From JAJPXC01 sp964628905 (GTDB lineage: Bacteria > Bacteroidota > Bacteroidia > Bacteroidales > Muribaculaceae), in the NCBI GenBank assembly GCA_964628905.1, contig CAZVNS010000011.1, positions 1 through 57,081 of the forward strand: 57,081 bases of DNA, read 5' to 3'. Below, piece by piece: positions 16,723-23,001 of the stretch. The notes beneath the pieces are model-generated. The model did no database searches. It worked only from the letters and a program-made list of their open reading frames with translations, and was not told the origin of the DNA. The position numbers and the translations under genes are program-made. Position 1 is the stretch's first letter; each line of letters opens with the position of its first letter.

Positions 16723-19332
16723 TCAGTAACCGCCGTTGGAGTTCATTGCGTCGAGTATGCGGTCGAGTGCGGGCATATCGACGAGTATGGCACGGGGCTT
16801 GCCGCCGGTCGATGGGCCGACGATGCCCGCGGCCTCGAGCTGGTCCATAATCTTGCCGGCGCGGTTGTAGCCTATGGAGTAGCGGCGCTGGAGCGACGAG
16901 GTGGAAGCCTGTCCGGTCTGCACCACGATGCGGGCGCACTCCTCGAAGAGCGAGTCGGTATCGGTGACACCGTTCATGCCTGCCGAGCCATCGTTCTCCG
17001 GTGTGAACTCGGGGAGGATGTAGGCTGTGGGGAAGCCGGCTTGGGCGTCAATCCAGTCGCAGATAGCGTCGACCTCGGGTGTGTCGATAAATGCGCACTG
17101 CACGCGGGTGAGCTCGCCGTTGATACTGAAGAGCATGTCGCCTCGGCCTATGAGCTGGTTGGCACCGGTGCGGTCGAGGATAGTCTTGGAGTCGACCATC
17201 TGCGATACGCGGAAAGCGATGCGGCCGGGGAAGTTGGCCTTGATGATACCGGTAATCACGTTGACCGACGGGCGCTGGGTGGCAATGATCATGTGCATGC
17301 CCACGGCGCGGGCCTTCTGGGCGATGCGGGCTATGGGGGTCTCCACCTCTTTGCCGGCGGTCATTATCAGGTCGGCAAACTCATCGACAATCACCACTAT
17401 GTAAGGGAGATAGCGATGCCCCATCTCGGGATTGAGCACCTTGGAGGTGAACTTGGCATTGTACTCAGCCACAGAGCGCACCCCCGCCGACTTGAGCAGG
17501 GCATAGCGGCGGTCCATCTCCACACAGAGCGAGTTGAGGGTGGCGACTACCTTGGCCGTGTCGGTGATGATGGCATCCTCCTCATCAGGCATTTTGGCCA
17601 GATAATGGCGCTCAAGGCGCGAGTAGAGCGAGAACTCCACCATCTTGGGGTCAATGAGCACGAATTTGAGTTCCGACGGGTGTTTCTTATAGAGCAGCGA
17701 GGTGATTATGGCGTTGAGACCCACCGACTTGCCTTGACCTGTGGCTCCGGCCACGAGCAGGTGAGGCATCTTGGTGAGGTCGGCGATAAACACCTCATTG
17801 GATATAGTGGCTCCCATGGCCATGGGGAGCGCATATTTGCACTCCTGGAAGCGCTTTGATTCGAGGATGGAGCGCATCGACACAGTCTGCGGCTCGCGGT
17901 TGGGCACCTCGATACCGATTGTGCGCTTGTCGGGGATGGGGATGATGCGTATACCCTTGGCACCGAGCTTCAGGGCGATGTCATCCTCCAGGCGCTTGAT
18001 TTTAGCGATACGCTCACCCTCTGATGGCACTATCTCATAGAGCGTGACCGTAGGTCCAACGGTAGCCTCTATGCGCTGGATTGAAATCTGGTATTCGGCA
18101 AGAGTCTGAGTGATACGCTCTTTGTTGGCCTCCTGCTCGGCGTAGTCCACGTTGTTGACAGGCACGGGACGGTCGATAAGCAGGTCGAGTGTGGGGAATT
18201 TAAACAGCGACAACTCGGCACGGTGATCATACTGGCTGTTGTCGACCGCGGGCTTATCAGCCTTCTCAATTGTGGGGGCATTGACCGTAAACGATGCCTC
18301 ACCCTCTTCAGCGGGGACATCCTTGGTAAGCTCCTCTACGTTAGGCTCGGTGACCTCCGCAGCCACGGCGTAGGGGTCGATGTGGGAAGGATTATCGGCA
18401 GGTATCTCCTCAAATGTCTTCTCACGCTCAGGCTCAAACTGCAGTGTGGTATTCCCAATATCGGAAGTGGCCTCGGGTTTCTCCTGCGGTTTCTCGTCAA
18501 GGGCGCTTGAGGCCATGGCGGCATTGACCTTGGCCTCGCGGGCCTCGCGGGCCTCGCGCTGCAGTCGACGGCGTTCACGGCGTATCTCAGCCCTCTGACG
18601 GTAAGCCATGTAGAGGTTCATCAGGTCGTTGAGATATACGTAAGCGACTATGCCTACCACTCCCACGAGCACCACGATGCGTCCGAACACGCCTAAGTGG
18701 CTCGTAAGGAATAGATTGAAGTACATGCCGTGCAATCCTCCCAACGGGAATGGGCTGGTGATACCTCCAAGCGCTATCGACACACCCAAGGTGAGCACAA
18801 GCGAGCGGAATGTAAACGACCAGAAGCTCACCGACTTAACCCTCACCAAAGCCAAGCCCACAAGCATCACGTAGATGATGAGTACGAAAGATCCGAGTCC
18901 AAGCCAGTCGTGGATCAGGGTGTTGCCCATGAACGCACCGACGGCCCCTCCCATGTTCTCCACCTCGGCAGGGGCCCTGGCTATCTTCTCGATGCTGTTG
19001 TTGGTGACCAGGCTCTGATCGGCGCCGCCATGACTCATGTAGGAGATTGACGACACAAGGGCGAACACCGCTCCAAGTATTAGTATCACACCCAACACCC
19101 CATGCACGCGGCGGTCGAGCAGCATGCGCACCAGCCATGGCTTGGCCTCATCGGTATGGCGCACGGCCTTCGGGCGTTTGCCGGCCGAGGTGCGCGGGCT
19201 TGCCTCGTCGGCAGCGGCTGTCCGGCGACGGCGCGGTTTGGGAGTGTATGGATCGGCCTGAGGGTCAGAAGGGTCCGACATATTGGGGTGCTCAACGCTT
19301 TGAGTGTAGTCAGGGTCGTAATATTTTGCCAT
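16723..19332 (-). CDS. ftsK: DNA translocase FtsK
   Basis: Septal ATPase that pumps chromosome dimers clear and activates XerCD at dif; 869 residues. The N terminus is charged and disordered. Several membrane segments follow (for example VHGVLGVILILGAVFALVSS, and FVLIIYVMLVGLAL), then a charged linker and the motor. The motor has Walker A GATGQGKS (residues 529-536), Walker B YIVVIVDEFADL and the RIAFRVSQMVDSKTILD segment. The C-terminal gamma winged-helix (SLQRRYSIGYNRAGKIMDQLEAAGIVGP) is intact. I start at ATG 19332 (MAKYYDPDYT); the frame extends upstream into the rpe spacer with no family similarity. Confidence 0.96.
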   Translation of the reverse strand: MAKYYDPDYTQSVEHPNMSDPSDPQADPYTPKPRRRRTAAADEASPRTSAGKRPKAVRHTDEAKPWLVRMLLDRRVHGVLGVILILGAVFALVSSISYMSHGGADQSLVTNNSIEKIARAPAEVENMGGAVGAFMGNTLIHDWLGLGSFVLIIYVMLVGLALVRVKSVSFWSFTFRSLVLTLGVSIALGGITSPFPLGGLHGMYFNLFLTSHLGVFGRIVVLVGVVGIVAYVYLNDLMNLYMAYRQRAEIRRERRRLQREAREAREAKVNAAMASSALDEKPQEKPEATSDIGNTTLQFEPEREKTFEEIPADNPSHIDPYAVAAEVTEPNVEELTKDVPAEEGEASFTVNAPTIEKADKPAVDNSQYDHRAELSLFKFPTLDLLIDRPVPVNNVDYAEQEANKERITQTLAEYQISIQRIEATVGPTVTLYEIVPSEGERIAKIKRLEDDIALKLGAKGIRIIPIPDKRTIGIEVPNREPQTVSMRSILESKRFQECKYALPMAMGATISNEVFIADLTKMPHLLVAGATGQGKSVGLNAIITSLLYKKHPSELKFVLIDPKMVEFSLYSRLERHYLAKMPDEEDAIITDTAKVVATLNSLCVEMDRRYALLKSAGVRSVAEYNAKFTSKVLNPEMGHRYLPYIVVIVDEFADLIMTAGKEVETPIARIAQKARAVGMHMIIATQRPSVNVITGIIKANFPGRIAFRVSQMVDSKTILDRTGANQLIGRGDMLFSINGELTRVQCAFIDTPEVDAICDWIDAQAGFPTAYILPEFTPENDGSAGMNGVTDTDSLFEECARIVVQTGQASTSSLQRRYSIGYNRAGKIMDQLEAAGIVGPSTGGKPRAILVDMPALDRILDAMNSNGGY

Positions 19333-19357
19333 ATAAAGGTGGGTGTGTTTATGGAGA

Positions 19358-20002
19358 TTAGAGTTGTTTGAGAGTGGAGATGGCGGCGAGTGGGTCGGGG
19401 GCGCTGAACACATAGTTGCCGGCCACGAGCACGTCGGCTCCGGCCTGGGCCAGAAGCGCCCCGGTGCGGTCGTTGACGCCGCCGTCTACCTCTATAAGAG
19501 CGTGCGACGACGACGCATCTATCAATGCCCGCAGCTGGCGCACTTTCTTCAGAGTGTTATCGATAAACGATTGGCCTCCAAAGCCGGGATTGACCGACAT
19601 CAACAGCACCATGTCGACCTCCTCGATGATATCCTCGAGCATCACCACAGGGGTGGCGGGATTGATGGTGACGGCAGCCTTCATCCCGGCCGACTTGATG
19701 GCCTGGACGGTGCGATGCAGGTGTGCGCACGCCTCCTGGTGGACGTTCATGATGGCAGCGCCGCAGTCGCGGGTCTGGCTCACATAGTTCTGCGGATTGA
19801 CTATCATCAGATGCACGTCGAGAGGCTTGTCGGTGAGCCGGCTCACAGATTTGATTACCGGAAATCCGAAGGAGATGTTGGGCACAAACACGCCGTCCAT
19901 CACGTCGCAATGCAGCCAGTCGGCTTCAGAGCGATTGAGCATCTCCACGTCATGGCCTAAGTTGGCGAAATCGGCTGAGAGTAATGAGGGGGAAACGAGC
20001 AT
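19358..20002 (-). CDS. rpe: Ribulose-phosphate 3-epimerase
   Basis: Interconverts ribulose-5-phosphate and xylulose-5-phosphate in the non-oxidative pentose phosphate pathway. It is a TIM-barrel protein of 214 residues, normal length. Motifs include SPSLLSADFANLG, DWLHCDVMDGVFVPNISFGFPVI with the metal-binding His/Asp, DVHLMI, MSVNPGFGGQSFI and IEVDGGVN. It lies 17 bases downstream of the DedA gene and 25 upstream of ftsK in the same operon. Confidence 0.97.
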   Translation of the reverse strand: MLVSPSLLSADFANLGHDVEMLNRSEADWLHCDVMDGVFVPNISFGFPVIKSVSRLTDKPLDVHLMIVNPQNYVSQTRDCGAAIMNVHQEACAHLHRTVQAIKSAGMKAAVTINPATPVVMLEDIIEEVDMVLLMSVNPGFGGQSFIDNTLKKVRQLRALIDASSSHALIEVDGGVNDRTGALLAQAGADVLVAGNYVFSAPDPLAAISTLKQL

Positions 20003-20019
20003 GGTAGGGAGAGGGGGGG

Positions 20020-20691
20020 TTATTTTGAGGTTTTCTTTTTAGAGAATGCTTTGTAGAGTATGTAGGCCACGCAGAGCACGCCCAGGGCCAAGCCGGCGTA
20101 GGTGAGGTAGTCGTTGTACTTCTCCACCTGCTTGAAGAGGTCGTTGGTGCTTACGGTGCGCGCCAACCACCATCCAAGGAACGCAAGCACGCAATTCCAC
20201 ACCAACGCTCCTAACGAGGTGAAGATGACGTACACACCAACATTCATCCGCGAAAGTCCGGCGGGGATTGATATCAGCTGTCGTACAGCGGGGATAAGTC
20301 GGCCGATGAAGGTAGACACCGCACCATGCTTGCCGAAGTATTGTTCGGCCCGCTCTACCTTGGTCTGGTCAATCAAGCACGCATGGCCAAAGCGCGAGTT
20401 GGCGAACTTGTAGACCAACGGACGGCCTATCCACGCCGACAGGTAGTAGTTGATCAGTGCGCCCACCAAGGCTCCGGCGGTGGCCACAAGCACCACGGCG
20501 TAGATGTTCATCGGGTTGCCGTTTTGACAAGCCAAATAGGCCGCCGGGGGTACCACCACCTCCGACGGGAAGGGTATGAACGAGCTTTCGACCACCATGA
20601 ACAAGAACACAAACCAGTAGCTTGCATGGTCGACGAAGAATTGAAACAGTGCTGAGGCATCAAAAATGCCCAGTGGTATCATATCAAGCAT
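20020..20691 (-). CDS. DedA-family membrane protein
   Basis: Inner-membrane protein of 223 residues with about five hydrophobic segments. The DedA/SNARE-associated signature is clear: ESSFIPFPSEVVVPPAAYLA in the first re-entrant region and FIGRLIPAVRQLISIPAGLSRMN with the essential Arg and Pro in the second. Some family members move undecaprenyl phosphate or other polyprenyl lipids across the membrane; the substrate here cannot be told. The C-terminal tail is basic (KAFSKKKTSK). First gene of the dedA-rpe-ftsK-lolA-trxB operon. Confidence 0.93.
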   Translation of the reverse strand: MLDMIPLGIFDASALFQFFVDHASYWFVFLFMVVESSFIPFPSEVVVPPAAYLACQNGNPMNIYAVVLVATAGALVGALINYYLSAWIGRPLVYKFANSRFGHACLIDQTKVERAEQYFGKHGAVSTFIGRLIPAVRQLISIPAGLSRMNVGVYVIFTSLGALVWNCVLAFLGWWLARTVSTNDLFKQVEKYNDYLTYAGLALGVLCVAYILYKAFSKKKTSK

Positions 20692-20713
20692 AACATCTTC
20701 AACTTTCAGCCTA

Positions 20714-20721
20714 CAAAGTTA
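20714..20721 (-). promoter_or_regulatory. Putative -7 element for dedA-rpe-ftsK-lolA-trxB
   Basis: TAACTTTG on the minus strand (20721-20714), an exact TAnnTTTG match 22 bases before the DedA ATG. I find no -33 box at the right distance. Confidence 0.5.
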
Positions 20722-20799
20722 CATGAAAATTCGCACTATTTCCCTCCCTCGTGCGCAATTTTTGCACTCAAATTCAAAACTTTTGTTATGCCTGAAGGG

Positions 20800-20830
20800 T
20801 TGAGAGGCTGAGAGGTTTTTTGTAACTTCG
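20800..20830 (+). promoter_or_regulatory. Putative promoter for the UDG-like gene
   Basis: TTG (20800-20802) and TAACTTCG (20823-20830) are 20 bases apart. The -7 box has one mismatch to TAnnTTTG. The predicted transcript would have a leader of only a few bases before ATG 20840. Confidence 0.4.
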
Positions 20831-20839
20831 CCATCAGCT

Positions 20840-21454
20840 ATGAAAAGTAATGAAACAAACAGTCAGTCTACAGTTGAGCGACACCCTTTAGAACCGTTCC
20901 TGCCCGAGGGTGCCAAAATACTGATGTCGGGGAGTTTTCCGCCGCCGAGGGCACGGTGGTGTATGGACTTCTTCTACCCTAACCGTCAGAATGATATGTG
21001 GCGTATCTGGGCCTACATCGACACCGGCGACAAGGATGCGTTCATGCTCCCCGACGGCAAGACTTTCGACCGCGACAAGATTGTGGCCTTCTGCCGCCGC
21101 ACAGGGCTGGCCCTTACCGACACCGGCGAGGAAGTGGTGCGCGAGCGGGGCAATGCCTCCGACGCGCATCTGACGGTGGTCAAACCCCGCGACTTTGGCA
21201 AAATCCTCGACCGCATACCACTCTGCCACGACATAGCCCTCACCGGCGAGAAGGCCGTCGAGACCTTAGGCAACATCGTGGGCATAAAGCACATAGGCGT
21301 TGGGGAATATGCGGAGGTCGACCACTTCGGCCGGCACCTGCGCATCTGGCGCATGCCATCATCGTCGCGCGCCTTCCCGCGCTCCATCGAGTGGAAAGCT
21401 GCCTGCTACCGCCGCCTGCTCGACGCGGTTAGCCCGTCGAGCCCCTCGACTTAA
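20840..21454 (+). CDS. Uracil-DNA-glycosylase-fold protein
   Basis: 204 residues with the fold signature of the uracil-DNA glycosylase superfamily (MUG / DNA-deoxyinosine glycosylase branch). The substrate-pocket motif is MSGSFPPPRARW (about residues 29-40), followed by FFYPNRQNDMWRIW, in place of the usual GxxPG and FYxNPxNxFW. The second motif, normally around HxSP or LPSxS, reads RMPSSSRAFP (171-180). It probably removes a damaged base, but which one is not clear; an inactive or RNA-directed role is not excluded. Solitary plus-strand gene between the dedA and rpsF operons. Confidence 0.8.
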   Translation: MKSNETNSQSTVERHPLEPFLPEGAKILMSGSFPPPRARWCMDFFYPNRQNDMWRIWAYIDTGDKDAFMLPDGKTFDRDKIVAFCRRTGLALTDTGEEVVRERGNASDAHLTVVKPRDFGKILDRIPLCHDIALTGEKAVETLGNIVGIKHIGVGEYAEVDHFGRHLRIWRMPSSSRAFPRSIEWKAACYRRLLDAVSPSSPST

Positions 21455-21478
21455 ATCGAATTAAATCGAGATAAATCG
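21448..21478. repeat. Three short TAAATCGA repeats
   Basis: TAAATCGA occurs three times in about 30 bases (ttAAATCGA-aTTAAATCGA-gATAAATCGA), starting at the UDG-like gene stop and running into the spacer. Too short to name; it may be chance or slippage. Confidence 0.45.
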
Positions 21479-21485
21479 ACTTCCC

Positions 21486-21521
21486 CCGAAAAAGCGGGCC
21501 ACACCCATGTGGGTGCGGCCC
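21486..21521 (-). terminator. Intrinsic terminator after rplI
   Basis: GGGCC (21496-21500) and CACCC (21502-21506) pair with GGGTG (21511-21515) and GGCCC (21517-21521), with one internal mismatch. On the minus strand a run of five T follows directly (complement of A at 21489-21493). It ends rpsF-rpsR-rplI. Confidence 0.82.
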
Positions 21522-21547
21522 GGTGTATTGTGTTGCTCAGCAGTCGA

Positions 21548-22003
21548 TTACTCGGCTACAACCTCAGCGATAACCTCGAAGGGGAGCTCAACGCTGACCT
21601 CCTTGTGGAAGTTGAGGGTGGCGGTGTGCTTGCCAAGCTCTTTGATAGCGTGCTTGAGCGAGATGATCTTGCGATCGATGGTGTAACCGGCCTTCTCAAG
21701 AGCCTCAGCGATCTGGGCTGCGCCAACTGAGCCGTAGATTGAGCCGTTTTCGGCGGCCTTTGCGGCGATGGTGAGCTCCACGCCCTCGAGAGCTGCGGCA
21801 GCAGCCTGGGCGTCAGAGAGAATCTTGGCGAGCTTGTGAGCGCGCTGGCGCTGGTTCTCGGCGAGTACTTTAAGAGCCGACGGAGAAGCGATTACGGCCT
21901 TGCCGTAAGGGATAAGGTAGTTACGGCCATATCCGCTTTTTACTTCAACGACATCGTCCTTGTATCCAAGGCCTGCGACGTCTTCTTTCAGAATTAACTT
22001 CAT
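21548..22003 (-). CDS. rplI: 50S ribosomal protein L9
   Basis: Large-subunit protein bound to 23S rRNA at the L1 stalk base; 151 residues, normal length. The N-terminal RNA-binding domain is well conserved (MKLILKEDVAGLGYKDDVVEVKSGYGRNYLIPYGKAV), followed by a long connecting helix and a C-terminal domain (NGSIYGSVGAAQIAEAL). Last gene of rpsF-rpsR-rplI. Confidence 0.97.
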   Translation of the reverse strand: MKLILKEDVAGLGYKDDVVEVKSGYGRNYLIPYGKAVIASPSALKVLAENQRQRAHKLAKILSDAQAAAAALEGVELTIAAKAAENGSIYGSVGAAQIAEALEKAGYTIDRKIISLKHAIKELGKHTATLNFHKEVSVELPFEVIAEVVAE

Positions 22004-22029
22004 ATTGGTTCCTTAGCTTTTAAAGTGAA

Positions 22030-22305
22030 TTATTTCATCAAGTCAGTTACATAGGGGAGCAGAGCCAAGTGGCGGGCGCGCTTAACGGCCTGAGCCACGC
22101 GGCGCTGGAACTTGAGCGATGTGCCGGTGATGCGGCGGGGGAGGATCTTACCCTGCTCGTTGAGGAACTTCTTGAGGAATTCGGGATCCTTGTAGTCGAT
22201 GTATTTGATACCGCTGCGTTTGAAACGGCAGTATTTCTTCTTCTTCACGTCAACCGAAAGGGGAGTGAGATAGCGGATTTCCGATTGTGATTGTGCTTGT
22301 GCCAT
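22030..22305 (-). CDS. rpsR: 30S ribosomal protein S18
   Basis: Small-subunit protein that dimerises with S6 on 16S rRNA; 91 residues. The core RNA-binding sequence is standard: YCRFKRSGIKYIDYKDPEFLKKFLNEQGKILPRRITGTSLKFQRRVAQAV is recognisable in pieces, and the end reads RARHLALLPYVTD. It lies two bases after rpsF, so the two are probably translationally coupled. Confidence 0.97.
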   Translation of the reverse strand: MAQAQSQSEIRYLTPLSVDVKKKKYCRFKRSGIKYIDYKDPEFLKKFLNEQGKILPRRITGTSLKFQRRVAQAVKRARHLALLPYVTDLMK

Positions 22306-22307
22306 GA

Positions 22308-22688
22308 TTATGCCTCCTTTACTTCTTCAATGGTTTCTACTACTACTTCTACGGGCTTGTTGGCCTTGAGGCTGCGACGCTTTGCGGCATACTCAGCGGC
22401 GTACTTGTCGAGGCGGAACACCAGGAAGCGGAGCACTTTCTCGTCGCGACGGAAGGCGGTCTCGAGCTTCTTTACGATGGTGGGCTCGGCGTCGAACTCT
22501 ACGAGAGTGTAGAAGCCGGTTGACTTCTTCTGGATGGGATAAGCGAGCTTGCGCATTCCCCACAACTCTTCGTTCACGATGGTGGCACCGTTGTCGGTGA
22601 GCACCTTGGTGAATTTTGCTACCGCTTCCTTCATCTGTTCATCAGACAAAACGGGAGTTAAAATGAAAACGGTTTCGTAATGATTCAT
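22308..22688 (-). CDS. rpsF: 30S ribosomal protein S6
   Basis: Partner of S18 in the small-subunit platform; 126 residues. Family hallmarks are MNHYETVFILTPVLSDEQ, LWGMRKLAYPIQKKSTGFYTLVEF and DEKVLRFLVFRLDK. The acidic C-terminal tail is slightly longer than in E. coli's processed form. First gene of the operon, with a good promoter 70-100 bases upstream. Confidence 0.97.
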   Translation of the reverse strand: MNHYETVFILTPVLSDEQMKEAVAKFTKVLTDNGATIVNEELWGMRKLAYPIQKKSTGFYTLVEFDAEPTIVKKLETAFRRDEKVLRFLVFRLDKYAAEYAAKRRSLKANKPVEVVVETIEEVKEA

Positions 22689-22761
22689 TGTTAAGATGAA
22701 TTGATTGGTTGAATAATTTGATTTACAATAGCATAGCTGCGCTACACTTCTTTTGCGGCTG

Positions 22762-22792
22762 CAAAGTTAGCGATTTCCCACCACCGTTGCAA
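22762..22792 (-). promoter_or_regulatory. Bacteroidetes-type promoter for rpsF-rpsR-rplI
   Basis: Minus-strand TTG (22792-22790), 20-base spacer, TAACTTTG (22769-22762). This is one of the two best-spaced promoters in the window. The leader to the rpsF ATG is about 65 bases. Confidence 0.65.
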
Positions 22793-22937
22793 CTTTTTAG
22801 CAAACATTTTTTCGCAAGAACCATCAGAATTCTCCTTATAATTCTTACCAATAAAAAAGTGATAGGGTAGAATTCATTTCTTAATTTTTGTAGTTAAACA
22901 TTAAACAATGTTGTAACGACGAAATTGATGACGGTGT

Positions 22938-22972
22938 TTTGAGGTTTTTTTAAATCCTTTATATTAAATTTG
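22938..22972 (+). promoter_or_regulatory. Putative promoter of the peptidoglycan-salvage gene train
   Basis: TTTG (22938-22941) and TAAATTTG (22965-22972) with a 23-base spacer that holds a T-rich tract. The inferred start is about 22 bases before the first ATG at 23002. It is the only good promoter I see for the 11 genes that follow. Confidence 0.5.
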
Positions 22973-23001
22973 CCATCAATAAGACCCCTAACCTCGACAT
23001 C

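Larger units (their letters stand above)
22689..23001. other. 313-base intergenic region with divergent promoters
   Basis: Separates rpsF (-) from the salvage gene train (+). Both flanks carry a TAnnTTTG promoter, listed separately. The middle (22800-22920) is AT-rich with no open frame, tRNA or strong hairpin that I can see. I looked for the S6:S18 leader motif in the rpsF leader and could not find it. Confidence 0.7.

Noticed and set aside
16705..17859. 384-residue open frame antisense to ftsK
   Set aside because: Composition and lack of motifs fit a shadow of the GC-rich ftsK coding strand.
22689..22758. S6:S18 autoregulatory leader motif upstream of rpsF
   Set aside because: I could not find the conserved CCG-containing stem in the leader; only a small AGC/GCT palindrome is there.
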